From positions 1 through 63,682 of the forward strand of contig NZ_FRAS01000025.1 in assembly GCF_900142395.1 (NCBI RefSeq): a stretch of 63,682 bases of DNA, read 5' to 3'. The notes below the pieces were generated by a model. It saw only the letters and a program-made list of their open reading frames with translations. It did no database searches and was not told the origin of the DNA. Positions 34,511 through 43,765 of the stretch are shown one piece after another; the first letter of the stretch is position 1, and each line of letters begins with the position of its first letter. The position numbers and the translations under genes are program-made. The DNA comes from Hymenobacter psychrotolerans DSM 18569 (GTDB taxonomy: Bacteria > Bacteroidota > Bacteroidia > Cytophagales > Hymenobacteraceae).

Positions 34511-35398
34511 CTAGCGCGGCCGTGCACGGTCCATTTTAATCAGCGCGTTCCGGCTGAGGGTCGAGGCGTACACCGCTTCGGCGGCCTGGTGGGCAGGGCC
34601 AGCCTGCGAGGCTTCCATGAACAGCCGGTCGCCCTGCTCGCGCAGCTGCATAGCCTTAATCAGGTTGTCGTTCGAGGAGTTCAGGGCCGCTATCCGCTCG
34701 CCCTCGGTCATGGCGTAACGGCCCGGATTCTTCAGCGTGGCCTGCATTTCCACGCTTTGCGCGGTCATCTCGTCGGCAATCTTGTAGTAGTTCACGGCCA
34801 TAGCCAGCTTGCGCTTGGCCATCATCTCTTCGGCTGCAAACAGGGAAACCGTGGATTCCTCACGCTTGGCCTGGTACTGGTCGCTGGTCATATTGCCGTT
34901 GGGGTCGGCCGAGCTGGTGCCGAAGCGCGAGAACACGTCGTACATCGTATTCACGTCCTGCATGGGGTTGGTCAGCTGCAGGGCCTGCCGCAGGCGCTGG
35001 GCCTTGGCGTAAACGGGCATCATTTGGTTGGTCTGGCTGCGGCCGGACATGGCTAGGGCCCGCGCAAACAGCTCCTGCGGGTTGGAGAGGCGCAAGTCCT
35101 GAATGCTCTGCACCTTCCGCAGGTCGGCCTGCACCTGCTTCTGCAGGTCGAGCCCTTCCTGGGTGAGGCTGCGCACTTCGCTGGTGATATCCTTCGTGAC
35201 GCCGGCAATCTGACGGGCGTCCTTTACTACCTGGTAGTTCTGCACCGTGGAGGACCACTGCTGCAGGCGCTTGGCAAACTCGCCAATCTGCACGCCCATG
35301 TGCAGCGGGTCATTAACCACCATCTGCGCCCGGGCCTGACCGGCCGGGGCCAGTAGTAGCGCAACGGCCGCCAGGGCCGGAAAAAGAGACTTTTTCAT
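34511..35398 (-). CDS. VirB5/TrbJ-like conjugal transfer protein (TraI-like)
   Basis: A 295-residue exported protein. A signal peptide ends near AQA, followed by a long alpha-helical coiled-coil-like body rich in Gln and Leu (IGEFAKRLQQWSSTVQNYQV, then VTKDITSEV). This matches the TrbJ/VirB5 family that sits at the tip or base of the conjugation pilus. In Bacteroidetes elements the equivalent is often called TraI. It lies 22 bases downstream of traM, in the same operon. Confidence 0.6.
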   Translation of the reverse strand: MKKSLFPALAAVALLLAPAGQARAQMVVNDPLHMGVQIGEFAKRLQQWSSTVQNYQVVKDARQIAGVTKDITSEVRSLTQEGLDLQKQVQADLRKVQSIQDLRLSNPQELFARALAMSGRSQTNQMMPVYAKAQRLRQALQLTNPMQDVNTMYDVFSRFGTSSADPNGNMTSDQYQAKREESTVSLFAAEEMMAKRKLAMAVNYYKIADEMTAQSVEMQATLKNPGRYAMTEGERIAALNSSNDNLIKAMQLREQGDRLFMEASQAGPAHQAAEAVYASTLSRNALIKMDRARPR

Positions 35399-35420
35399 TG
35401 TCGTGGAATTGGTGAAAGGA

Positions 35421-36839
35421 TTAACGTCCCGACGCCGTGGCCGGCCCCATCTGGCCGGCGGCAGCCGTGGTAATCAGGATGGGGTAGCCGTCGGGCAGCA
35501 GCACGTCCCGCAGCTTGGTGCGCGCTTTGGGCCGGCTGAGCACGCCCATGGCCACGCGCCCGCCCACGCCCACCACCGAATTGGCCGCCGAGGCGGAGCG
35601 GTCGATGGCGGTGCTGACCTCCTGCATGGACTGCTGCTGCAGGTCCTGGCCGGCGAGGCTGGCATCTTTGGCTACCCGCTTCACGGGGTCAATCATGATG
35701 CCGGGCATATAGTTGTAGTCGTAGATGCTGGCCGCGACCCGGTTGGGCCCGAGGCGGTTGACTTCCAGCATCACGTTGTTGGTACCCACGGTAGCAACGG
35801 CGGCGAAGACGGTATTCTTCGGGAAGGTCACGCCCGACACCACGGCGTCTTCCTGCAGCCGCAGCAGCACCACGGAGCCGGTTCGCACCTTCTGCTCGCC
35901 GTTGATGACGCACTTGAAAAACACGTCGGGCACTAGTTCTGCCTGGCTGCTCTGGGCCATCATCCGGGCGGAGCCCGCGACCTTGACGGTATTGAAGCCA
36001 TCCATACCGGGCGCGCTGGCGCGGCTGGCCAGGCTCTGCGCGACGGCCCTGGGGTCGCGGTAGCGCTTGCCGGTCATGCGCTCGTAGGCGGCACGAGTTT
36101 CGGGTGGAGACGTGCTCAGCATGGCCAGCACGTCCGGGTCGGTTTCAAACGGGGTGCCGTCCGTGTCGGTCGCCAGCTCCGGCGCGGCCCGCGCCCGGCG
36201 CGCCGCGCCGGAGCTGGTCCGGCGGGCCACGCTGCCAGCTACCTGGCCCGGCCGCCGCCGGGGCACTACCAGCGTCTGGGCATGGTACGAGCCCGTTGCG
36301 GGGTCCTGCACCGTGGCTTCAATGGTGTCCACGTCGGCCACGGCGAGGCGGGCTTCCTCCTGCCGGCGGCGCGCTGCCGCCGTGAGGGCCGCCGCCCGCT
36401 GCTTCCGCCGCTGGGCCTGCCCCATCGTATCGGCCACGAAGGCTTCTGCGACTTCATCGGTATTGAGGCGGGTGGGCGTGCTCTGCGTTTCCTGCTCCAG
36501 CCGGCGCTGCTGCTCTATCTGCGCGGAGGGCGACACCGGCTCTGCCGCCGCCGTGGGGGCCGCCTTAATCTCGGGCTCGATGTTTTCCGAGGCTGCTGCT
36601 ACGACTTCCTTCTTCTGCTGTGCGGCCTGAGTGGCGGAGCGCAGCCAGAGAAACAGACCCATGCCGACCAGCAGCACCAGCAGACCGGTCAGGAGTAGCC
36701 AGTTGTTGCGCAGCGTTTCCAGCGGCGTGGCTTTGGATTGGCCGGCGGGGGCGGGCCGTTGCGGGCCGAAGTGCTCCGCGTCGTCGTGCGCCGCGGAGCC
36801 CATGGCCGGGGGGTGGGTGTGGGGATTTGCGGGTTCCAT
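35421..36839 (-). CDS. traM: TraM, VirB10-like scaffold protein
   Basis: Inner-to-outer membrane scaffold of the type IV secretion channel. The 472-residue protein has a cytoplasmic Pro/His-rich start, a transmembrane helix at about residues 46-67 (LLLTGLLVLLVGMGLFLWL), a long Ala/Glu/Arg-rich periplasmic linker, and a C-terminal beta-rich domain including FPKNTVFAAVATVG and VNRLGPNRVAASIYDY. Bacteroidetes TraM has this layout and is the VirB10 counterpart. It follows the TraN gene by 10 bases. Confidence 0.85.
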   Translation of the reverse strand: MEPANPHTHPPAMGSAAHDDAEHFGPQRPAPAGQSKATPLETLRNNWLLLTGLLVLLVGMGLFLWLRSATQAAQQKKEVVAAASENIEPEIKAAPTAAAEPVSPSAQIEQQRRLEQETQSTPTRLNTDEVAEAFVADTMGQAQRRKQRAAALTAAARRRQEEARLAVADVDTIEATVQDPATGSYHAQTLVVPRRRPGQVAGSVARRTSSGAARRARAAPELATDTDGTPFETDPDVLAMLSTSPPETRAAYERMTGKRYRDPRAVAQSLASRASAPGMDGFNTVKVAGSARMMAQSSQAELVPDVFFKCVINGEQKVRTGSVVLLRLQEDAVVSGVTFPKNTVFAAVATVGTNNVMLEVNRLGPNRVAASIYDYNYMPGIMIDPVKRVAKDASLAGQDLQQQSMQEVSTAIDRSASAANSVVGVGGRVAMGVLSRPKARTKLRDVLLPDGYPILITTAAAGQMGPATASGR

Positions 36840-36849
36840 AGCAGCGGCG

Positions 36850-37752
36850 TTAGATGGTAGAGGCTCGATTGATGACCCGCGAAGGCACCGGCAGCACCAG
36901 AACCCGCGCCCCGTTCAGTTCCCGCAGGGTCACTTCCAGGTAGCCCCGGTCGGTGGCCGCGTAGAGCGGAATGGCATAGGTCAGGTAGCCGGTGGTGCGG
37001 CCCGTAACCACCTGATTGGCTAGGCCCCCCGAGGGTGCCAGTGGCCGGCGCGCTTCGTTCTTCTTGCGGGCCAGAAACTTCTTATGGGCGTTTTCCACCA
37101 GCTGGAAGTCGGTGAAATCGACGTTGTAGTCAATGGCCGAGTGGTTGATGACCTTGAAGCGCAGGTAGGTAAAATCCTTATCGTTGCGCACGTTGGCCAG
37201 CGACAGTACCAGGTCGTTGTCGACGACGGCCACGGCCTGGTGCTCTTCCCGCGTTTTGCGCAGCTGGCTGAGCTTGCCCTCCACGGCCACTTTCTTCTCC
37301 CGCTCCTTGTCCAGGGCCAGCTCATTCTCCGGGGCCGCGCCGGCCGCCGTGCCCTCGCTGGTACCGCTGCTCACGCTCAGCGCGCCGTCTTTCTGAAAGT
37401 CGTAGAGTTGCAGCACCGGCCGGTTCACGTACACGAGGCGGCCCATCCAGTACTTGGAGCCGTAGCGAATGAGGATGGGCGTGGGCGGCGCGGATTTGCG
37501 ACGGGCGCGCACGAACACGGCGTTGGCTTCAATCTTCACCAGGTAGTTATTGGCCATGCCCACGTCGACCAGCGACACGGGGCCGCCGAAAACGAGGTAA
37601 GTAGTGGAACTGTCGGACACGGCCACGTCCAGCAGTGCCGGGGCCGCCGATGGTGCCGCGGCGGGCCGCAGCACGGCCGTGGAGGATTGGGCTGACGTGG
37701 CCGAAGCTAGCAGCAGGGGCAGGCTCAAGGCCAGCAAAAGCTTGGAAAACAT
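36850..37752 (-). CDS. traN: TraN, VirB9-like (DUF4138) protein
   Basis: Periplasmic/outer-membrane core component. The 300-residue protein has a signal peptide and a conserved N-terminal beta domain (STTYLVFGGPVSLVDVG, then NYLVKIEANAVFV), which is characteristic of DUF4138/TraN. The second half has beta-strand patterns followed by a C-terminal region with RTTGYLTYAIPLY. In Bacteroidetes this family is the VirB9 counterpart and works with TraM. It lies 29 bases after TraK and 10 bases before TraM in the - strand operon. Confidence 0.85.
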   Translation of the reverse strand: MFSKLLLALSLPLLLASATSAQSSTAVLRPAAAPSAAPALLDVAVSDSSTTYLVFGGPVSLVDVGMANNYLVKIEANAVFVRARRKSAPPTPILIRYGSKYWMGRLVYVNRPVLQLYDFQKDGALSVSSGTSEGTAAGAAPENELALDKEREKKVAVEGKLSQLRKTREEHQAVAVVDNDLVLSLANVRNDKDFTYLRFKVINHSAIDYNVDFTDFQLVENAHKKFLARKKNEARRPLAPSGGLANQVVTGRTTGYLTYAIPLYAATDRGYLEVTLRELNGARVLVLPVPSRVINRASTI

Positions 37753-37781
37753 AGTGCGATGCGCTTGGAGAAAGGATAGTA

Positions 37782-38546
37782 TTAGTTTCCCGCTGCGGGG
37801 GCGGCGGGTGCAGCCGCAGCTGCTGCCGGGGCAGGCGCGTCGCCGGCTGCGGGAGCCAGGGCCCCGGCGCTGCGCTGAGCTTCCAGCAGGGCCCGCTGCC
37901 GGTCGGCTTCCTGCTCCTTCAGGGCCTGTAGCTCCTCCCGCGACACCTGCGGATTGTAGGGGATGTAGTCGAAGTTGGTGATGAGCATCCCGTAGGGGTT
38001 GGCATCGGACCGGTTGGTTTCGGTCAGGTTGAACTTGGCGGCCAGCGGCAGGGGCTCCTTCTGCTCGCCCCCGATGAAGATGCGCTGCTTGATGTACACC
38101 CGGCCTGACCAGGGGCGGTGGTTCATGTCGATGCTCACGCTGTCCACCGTCACCACGTTGCGGGCGGCGTACCGCTCGTAGTTCTGCAGCACTTGGCCCC
38201 GCGTGAAGCCGTCGTAGATGCGCCGGCCGCCGCGCCCCTCAATCAGGGGCAGGGCCGCATCCAGATTGGTTTTGTAGGTGTATTGGTCGTGGCCGAACAT
38301 GGTCTGCATGAAGTTGCGCACCAAGTTGCGGGCCTCGTAGGGCGTGTGGGTTTCGGTGCTGGGCGCGGAGAGGGCGGCCACCGAGCCGGTCTGGCCTACC
38401 ACGTACACGCGCCGGCCGCTGTTCTCGTAGGCGCGGTACACCAGAAAGCCCGCCGCCAGCGACACGAGCAGCAGGGCCAGGACGCTCCCCATCGCCAGGT
38501 TGCGCATGGTGGAGAATGAGGTACTTAGGTTTTTAGCGGAGTCCAT
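37782..38546 (-). CDS. traK: TraK, VirB8-like protein
   Basis: A bitopic inner-membrane protein of 254 residues that nucleates the channel. A short cytoplasmic start precedes a transmembrane helix at about residues 18-38 (MGSVLALLLVSLAAGFLVYR), followed by a periplasmic domain with RVYVVGQTGS, as in Bacteroidetes TraK. The C-terminal tail is an Ala/Pro low-complexity run, which may be a late addition. It sits between the lipoprotein gene and TraN. Confidence 0.85.
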   Translation of the reverse strand: MDSAKNLSTSFSTMRNLAMGSVLALLLVSLAAGFLVYRAYENSGRRVYVVGQTGSVAALSAPSTETHTPYEARNLVRNFMQTMFGHDQYTYKTNLDAALPLIEGRGGRRIYDGFTRGQVLQNYERYAARNVVTVDSVSIDMNHRPWSGRVYIKQRIFIGGEQKEPLPLAAKFNLTETNRSDANPYGMLITNFDYIPYNPQVSREELQALKEQEADRQRALLEAQRSAGALAPAAGDAPAPAAAAAAPAAPAAGN

Positions 38547-38610
38547 TAAAAAGGCTGATTAAGTCAACGGAAGGAGGTTTTTAAGGTCGGGGCTTTCTTC
38601 CCCACTGCCC

Positions 38611-39237
38611 CTAATTGGCCAGGGGCAGGTACACTTGTTTATCCTGATAGGGATACACCAGCAGCCGCTGCGCGTTATCCCGGTCGAGGTAGGTGTAGAG
38701 CACCCCTTGCACCGTGACGGGCTCCCCGGGCCGCACCTGCACGACCTTGCTGCCCACGCTCATCTCCGAGATGTAGAAGCGCATCAGCGAGTCTTTCGGC
38801 GTCTGCAGTACCAGCAGGGCTGATTTGGGCTTGGTCTCCACGTAGCCCGTGGGCTTCCAGCGCAGCACCGCCTCGAACGGAATCTTGTAGCCGGGGCCTA
38901 CCTTGGGGTAGCCCGGCTTCACCCCGATGCGCCACATGGGCGGCAGGCTGATAGTGATGGGATGCAGGGCCTGCCCCTTCACCGACACCAGCTCCAGGTA
39001 GCCTTCGGCCGGCAGCAGCTGCTCCACGCCGGCACGCACGTCAACCGCCGAGGCCGGCCGGGCCGGGGGCAGCGCGTAAGCCGCTTTTTGCGCCGCCATA
39101 CGGGCCTGCTCAGCGGGGCTTTCCGCTTGCGCTTCCAGCGCGTCGGCGAGGGCCGCGCTGGCTTTTTCTTCTTTGGATTGACAGGCAGTGGCCAGGCCCA
39201 GGGTTAGCAGGGCCAGGTAGCGGGTGGGATAGTTCAT
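38611..39237 (-). CDS. Transfer-operon lipoprotein
   Basis: A 208-residue exported lipoprotein with a lipobox Cys near residue 19 (LGLATACQSKEE). The mature part is beta-rich with charged strands (YKIPFEAVLRWKPTGYVETK). It lies between TraJ and TraK, where Bacteroidetes elements usually carry a small lipoprotein or TraH-like gene of unclear role. It probably works at the outer-membrane side of the channel. The name is left blank because no signature residue is recognised. Confidence 0.6.
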   Translation of the reverse strand: MNYPTRYLALLTLGLATACQSKEEKASAALADALEAQAESPAEQARMAAQKAAYALPPARPASAVDVRAGVEQLLPAEGYLELVSVKGQALHPITISLPPMWRIGVKPGYPKVGPGYKIPFEAVLRWKPTGYVETKPKSALLVLQTPKDSLMRFYISEMSVGSKVVQVRPGEPVTVQGVLYTYLDRDNAQRLLVYPYQDKQVYLPLAN

Positions 39238-39255
39238 CGGAAAGGAGGGGAATGG

Positions 39256-40365
39256 TTAGGCCGTCCACAGCCCGGAAGGCCGTTGCCGGTAAGAAGGATT
39301 GAGGGCATCGGACATGGTAATGGAGGGCAGGCCCGCCGAGGCTGAGCTGCCGCCGCTTGGGGCCGGGCCGGGGTCGGCTGAGCCGCCGCCCGTGCCCCCG
39401 CCGGAGCCGCCACCACCCGAGGGGCTGCCACTGCTCATGGCCCGGCCGATGGCCCCGGACACGCCGTGGCCGCCGCCGGCCATGCCGGCCGAAACACCGG
39501 CCGCCGCCGCTGCCGCCGAAGTAGCCATGCCCACCACGGAGCCCACGAACCCTTGCGCGGCCGAGGAGCCTATAAACAGGCTCGTCAGGTAGGGTACCAT
39601 GAGGTAGAGCATGATGAAAGCCACGGAGACAATCAGCTGGCGGGTATCTGACTCCGCCGCCACCGGGGCGGAGAAAACCCCGCCAAACGTGGTGTTGGAA
39701 GCCGTGTAGAAGGTGTAGAGCAAATCCAGCAGGGCAAACGAGAGCCCCCAGAACTGCACGGCCAGGAAGTTCTGCAGCCACTTGATGGCCAGCTGGCCAA
39801 AGGCCGGCACTACCGACAGGCACAGGGAAATGGGGCCGCACACGAAGAGGAAGCCCAGAATGAACTGCTGGATGAACTGCATGATTTGCCGAATCAGCAG
39901 CACCACTTCCCCGGTCACCAGCTGCAGCAGAATGTTGGTCAGGCTGAACGAGGTAATGGTTTTGAGCAGGTTGGCTATTTCCTGCGCCCCTTGCTCCACC
40001 ACCGTTTTCTGCGAGAGCGTTTCCGAGGTGCTGATGGTCGCGCCCATCGCCGAAGCGGCCGTGGAGCCGTCGGGGGTGGCAAACATGCGGGTGAACCCGG
40101 CAATGCCCGAGCTGAGCGTGTCAATCAGCTCCTTGTAGAAGAAGAGCAGGAAGAATATCCAGACGGCCTTGATGATGGGGCCCCAGTCCATGGCCAGCCC
40201 GTTGCCCGAGATAAAGCCGCGCCCGATGGTGTAGAGCAAGGCAATGAGCATGAAGGTGGGCGTGATGTAGCGGCAGGCGCGCAGCACGATTTGCAGGGTC
40301 TGGTCGCAGGCGCTCAGAAAGCCCGGGTCGGCCCCGTAGGCGACCATTATGTATAGGCTGCTCAT
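39256..40365 (-). CDS. traJ: TraJ, VirB6-like polytopic protein
   Basis: An inner-membrane channel component of 369 residues with several hydrophobic segments (for example FMLIALLYTIGRGFISG, FLFVCGPISLCLSVVPAFG and VAFIMLYLMVPYLTSLFIG) and a low-complexity Gly/Ser-rich C-terminal tail. This is the layout of Bacteroidetes TraJ, the VirB6 counterpart. The start codon overlaps the stop of traG by 4 bases (ATGA-type), so translation is probably coupled. The Gly/Ser tail (about 70 residues) is unusual in its regularity. Confidence 0.85.
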   Translation of the reverse strand: MSSLYIMVAYGADPGFLSACDQTLQIVLRACRYITPTFMLIALLYTIGRGFISGNGLAMDWGPIIKAVWIFFLLFFYKELIDTLSSGIAGFTRMFATPDGSTAASAMGATISTSETLSQKTVVEQGAQEIANLLKTITSFSLTNILLQLVTGEVVLLIRQIMQFIQQFILGFLFVCGPISLCLSVVPAFGQLAIKWLQNFLAVQFWGLSFALLDLLYTFYTASNTTFGGVFSAPVAAESDTRQLIVSVAFIMLYLMVPYLTSLFIGSSAAQGFVGSVVGMATSAAAAAAGVSAGMAGGGHGVSGAIGRAMSSGSPSGGGGSGGGTGGGSADPGPAPSGGSSASAGLPSITMSDALNPSYRQRPSGLWTA

Positions 40366-42977
40366 TGGGCCAGGACACCCTTGCGGGCCTGTTTATCCTC
40401 CACAAACTGGTCGACGGCGTAATCCAGCCGCTGCACCTTCACGGGTTCGTACTGCGGGTTGCCCTCGGCATCCAGCTTCGGCCGGCCGTTTCGGTCCAGC
40501 ACCGGCTTCAGGTTGGTCTGCTGGTAGAACTTGACCAGCTTGTTGAGGTAGTTGCGCTCCACGGGCTTGGAGGTCAGAATAGCATCGAGCTGCGGCGAGG
40601 CCTCCACCCCGAATATCTTGCCCTTCGCGCCCTGCTTGATGAATATCTCGCGCAGCGCCTCGGTGGAGCGCACCGACTTAATCAGGTCCATCTCGTGGCC
40701 GGTCAGGCCGAGCGGGGCCTGCAGCTGGGCCAGCGAGTCGGGGTTGACGTGGCGCAGGATAATCTTGGTGGCCGAATTGTTGATGATGGCCGGCCCAATT
40801 TTGCTGCTGGTAATCTCGGTGATGCCCTGAGTGATGATGGTCACCGAGCCGTTGGTTTTGCGGATGGTGCGGTACATCGACTCGATGAACTCGGAGAGCA
40901 CGCCCGAAAGCATGGTCCAGGCCTCGTCCAGGGCGATGTACTTGATGTCGTCGGGAAACTTGCGGAACAAATCCAGGCTCAGCTCGGTGATGAGCATGGC
41001 CACCACCGGGTAGAGGTCGGGGTCGGCCTGCACCTTGGCCAAATCAAAGCAGATGAGCCGGTACTCCGACAGGTCCACGTCGCGCTTGGCGTTGAGCACC
41101 CGCTCGTAGCGGCCGCCGGTGATGTACTGGCCCAGCACCAGAAAGAACTGGTGCATGTCGATGTACTTCAGGTTTTTCTGGTACTGCCGGCGGGCGCCAT
41201 CCAGCGGGTCGGGCTCCACCCCGTCGCCGGGCACGGCCACGGGCTTCTGCATCTCGTGGTCGAACTGCTCCACGAAGCGGTAGAAGCTTTCCATGCCGGG
41301 AAACTCCTCGTCCTTCTGGTTCAGGCGCGGGCTCTCGTTCAGGCAGGCGTAGTACTCAATCAGAAAGCGCGAGAGGATGGTGCGCTCCGACTTGTCCAGC
41401 CCGGTATCCTTGCCGCCCTTCCAGAGGGCCGCGAGCAGGGCCAGGTGAAAGTTGGTTTTCTCGTCGTTGTAGAGCCACTTGCCCGCGGCGTCGCGGGGCA
41501 CCACGAAGGGGTTGAACTCGATAGGTCGCTGCGGGTCGTACTCGAAGTAGGTGTTGTCGAAGTCTTCGCCGTTGAGCGACTGCAGCACGTTGCGGTAGGT
41601 GCCGCCCACGTCCATAATAATCTGGCGGGCGCCCTTCTCGAAGCGCTGCACAATCAGGTTGCCGAAAGTGTAGCTCTTGCCCGAGCCCGAGGGGCCGATG
41701 ACAATGGCGTTCTGGTTGTCCAGGGCCGTGTTGAAGAGGTTTACCTGCACCAGGTTGCGGAACCGGTCGGTGAGGTATTCCCCCACCGGGTCGGTTTTAT
41801 AGGTGGCCGTCCAGTGGGTGTAGCACGCGCCCCGGTCCGACGAGCAGGTCAGCCAGCGGTCCGGCACCTGGTAGGCGTTGCCGGGCAGCAAACCGAAGAA
41901 CACGGGCAGGGCCAGGTAGCTTTCCACTACGCTCTCGGTGCCGAACATGTAGCGAAAGGCCGCCGTGGCCCGCTCCACGTTTTCCCGGCGGCTGTTGTCG
42001 TTGGTGTCCCACAGCAGCAAGGAGAGGTGCAGGCCCACAATCTGCTTGTTTTCGGCCCGCACCTCGGCGGTAAACTCCTCGACCTCGGCCGCCCGTAGCG
42101 CATTATCCTGCGTGGAGAGGAATGAGAGCGAGGCGTTGAGCTTGCGGTCGGTATCCAGCGAGCTAAGCTCGGCGCGGGTATCCTGAACCAGCAGCGCCTG
42201 CGTCAGAATGTGCGGGCACTGCAGGACGTGGGTGAGCGGGTAGAGCATGGGCGCGGTGACGCCGTAGCTGTTCTTTACCACCGGGTGGGCCTCGCTGCCC
42301 TGGCCCACCATCGAGAGAATATTTACCCGGTGCTCGCCCACGCTGAGCGCGCCCATGTCGTTGCCAATCTCGCGCTCCTGCCGGGTAGGCTGGCCATCGA
42401 AGCTGAGGTTGAAATACTGCAGGTAAAGCTGGTGCATCTCCCGGCCGCCCAGTCGCTCAAACGTAACGCCGCCCAGGTTCTTGATGCCCTGCACGAATTC
42501 CACGGCGCTGGCTTCGGCCAATTCCAGGGTCTGGACGAGCTGCGCGAAGGGGTTTTTCATCAGCGCTTCTCCGGCGCGGGCCACCAAGGCATTCACGGCG
42601 TTGGTGCGGGGCGCTTTTACCGCCACCGGCGCGAAGGAGAGGAACAGGTAGGACTTCTGAAACAGCACCAGCCGCTCGAAGAAGTGCTTGTTCATCTTGC
42701 CCTCGAAGTAGGTCTGCTGGGTCTTGTCCTCGCGGTAGGGCCGGTCGTAGTAGATGTCGGTTTTCTGCACGATGGTGCCTACCGGCAGAGGGCGCAGCAC
42801 GCCCACCAGCGCGGTCTGGAAGGCCTCGTAGTCGTCCACCGTCCAGCTTTCCATCTCGGCCGGCTCAATAGCGAAGCCCACCGCGACACGACCATCCTTG
42901 AAGACCACCTTGTCGCCCTCGAAGCTGTGCACGGGCATCACGGCGTCAAACGCGGCCGTTTTTGGTTTTTTTGCCAT
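40362..42977 (-). CDS. traG: TraG, VirB4-type conjugation ATPase
   Basis: The energy-providing ATPase of the transfer channel, 871 residues. The N-terminal half is the VirB4/TraG-type domain; the Walker A loop is GPSGSGKS at about 426-433, and Walker B is YIALDEAWTML in the second half, followed by a RecA-like core with QGITEI. It overlaps the TraF gene upstream by 32 bases and the TraJ gene downstream by 4 bases. This is the most conserved marker of Bacteroidetes conjugation modules and confirms that the operon encodes a mating channel. Confidence 0.93.
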   Translation of the reverse strand: MAKKPKTAAFDAVMPVHSFEGDKVVFKDGRVAVGFAIEPAEMESWTVDDYEAFQTALVGVLRPLPVGTIVQKTDIYYDRPYREDKTQQTYFEGKMNKHFFERLVLFQKSYLFLSFAPVAVKAPRTNAVNALVARAGEALMKNPFAQLVQTLELAEASAVEFVQGIKNLGGVTFERLGGREMHQLYLQYFNLSFDGQPTRQEREIGNDMGALSVGEHRVNILSMVGQGSEAHPVVKNSYGVTAPMLYPLTHVLQCPHILTQALLVQDTRAELSSLDTDRKLNASLSFLSTQDNALRAAEVEEFTAEVRAENKQIVGLHLSLLLWDTNDNSRRENVERATAAFRYMFGTESVVESYLALPVFFGLLPGNAYQVPDRWLTCSSDRGACYTHWTATYKTDPVGEYLTDRFRNLVQVNLFNTALDNQNAIVIGPSGSGKSYTFGNLIVQRFEKGARQIIMDVGGTYRNVLQSLNGEDFDNTYFEYDPQRPIEFNPFVVPRDAAGKWLYNDEKTNFHLALLAALWKGGKDTGLDKSERTILSRFLIEYYACLNESPRLNQKDEEFPGMESFYRFVEQFDHEMQKPVAVPGDGVEPDPLDGARRQYQKNLKYIDMHQFFLVLGQYITGGRYERVLNAKRDVDLSEYRLICFDLAKVQADPDLYPVVAMLITELSLDLFRKFPDDIKYIALDEAWTMLSGVLSEFIESMYRTIRKTNGSVTIITQGITEITSSKIGPAIINNSATKIILRHVNPDSLAQLQAPLGLTGHEMDLIKSVRSTEALREIFIKQGAKGKIFGVEASPQLDAILTSKPVERNYLNKLVKFYQQTNLKPVLDRNGRPKLDAEGNPQYEPVKVQRLDYAVDQFVEDKQARKGVLAQ

Positions 42978-43275
42978 GAAGAGTGGGAATGGGAAGGGAG
43001 CCCACCGCCAGGCGGCGGGGCTGGATGAAGGTGTAGGAGAGCCAGCCCATCAGGAAGCCGGGAGCTTGCGTGCGGGTGAGGTAGCGCAGGCTCAGCATCA
43101 GGCCTACTTCCGTGAGGATGACCACCAGATAGACCATGCGCGGAATCTTGACAGCCATGCCCAAGAAGCCCAGCAGCAGCACGGAGCCGATGAACAGGCC
43201 CACCAGCAGGCCCAGGTCCTGCAGGTTCATACCCAGCACCTGCGCGGGGCGCTCAATGGATTTGTAGGAACGCAT
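42946..43275 (-). CDS. traF: TraF (DUF4133), VirB3-like
   Basis: A 109-residue inner-membrane protein with two hydrophobic segments (LQDLGLLVGLFIGSVLLLGF and a second near MVYLVVILTEVGLMLSL). DUF4133/TraF is the VirB3 counterpart and works next to the VirB4 ATPase. Its end overlaps the start of traG, as usual in these operons. The start codon at 43275 is 10 bases after the pilin gene. Confidence 0.85.
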   Translation of the reverse strand: MRSYKSIERPAQVLGMNLQDLGLLVGLFIGSVLLLGFLGMAVKIPRMVYLVVILTEVGLMLSLRYLTRTQAPGFLMGWLSYTFIQPRRLAVGSLPIPTLHGKKTKNGRV

Positions 43276-43284
43276 GGCAGCGGC

Positions 43285-43665
43285 TTAGTCGGTGATGCCG
43301 CCCCCGTCACTGCCGCCCACGGCGCTGACCAAATCGTCCTTGAAGAGCTGGAAGCCGAACCAGAGCAGCACCCCGCCCACCAGCCAGCCCAGGGAGCCCA
43401 GCGCGTCGGGTGAGCCCTGGATAAACTTCATTACCACCCGAATAAGGCCGATAATCAGAATGATGGCGAAGATGACCTGCACGATGCCAATCACCTTTTC
43501 CTTGACCTGGGTGAGGGCCGCTTCGGCGCTTTGCGCCCGCGCCGCGCCGGTGGAGAGGGCCAGCACCGTCAGCAGCGCGTAGCCGCGCTGCTCCAGCTTG
43601 GAAGGTTGGTAGGCTTTGCCGGCTACTACCAGGTTTGCCGCCAGATTGAGGGGTTTGTTGAGCAT
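43285..43665 (-). CDS. traE: TraE (DUF4134), VirB2-like pilin
   Basis: A 126-residue pilin-like protein. An N-terminal cleavable leader with a hydrophobic stretch (YALLTVLALSTGAARA) is followed by two transmembrane helices (IVQVIFAIILIIGLIRVVM and LGWLVGGVLLWFGFQLF). This is the usual arrangement of DUF4134 TraE, the pilus subunit of Bacteroidetes elements. It is the first clearly recognised gene of the transfer operon, with a palindromic site just upstream. Confidence 0.85.
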   Translation of the reverse strand: MLNKPLNLAANLVVAGKAYQPSKLEQRGYALLTVLALSTGAARAQSAEAALTQVKEKVIGIVQVIFAIILIIGLIRVVMKFIQGSPDALGSLGWLVGGVLLWFGFQLFKDDLVSAVGGSDGGGITD

Positions 43666-43698
43666 AGGAGTAAGAAAAAAAGGGGAAGGAAGTAGGGC

Positions 43699-43716
43699 GC
43701 TTATCGCCCGATAAGC
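43699..43716. promoter_or_regulatory. 8-bp palindrome upstream of pilin gene
   Basis: The sequence gcttatcg-cc-cgataagc forms a perfect 8-bp inverted repeat 34 bases upstream of the pilin start. It could be an operator or a short attenuator hairpin between the preceding gene and traE. Confidence 0.4.
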
Positions 43717-43765
43717 AGGGCAGAAGAAGCGCGGAAATAAGGGGTAGTGCCGGAGGGATGCATGG

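Noticed and set aside
40365..42098. A 577-codon open frame on the + strand opposite traG
   Set aside because: It is the GC-driven shadow of the VirB4-type ATPase gene on the other strand, whose motifs are clear; the shadow's Val/Leu/His-rich sequence has no domain.
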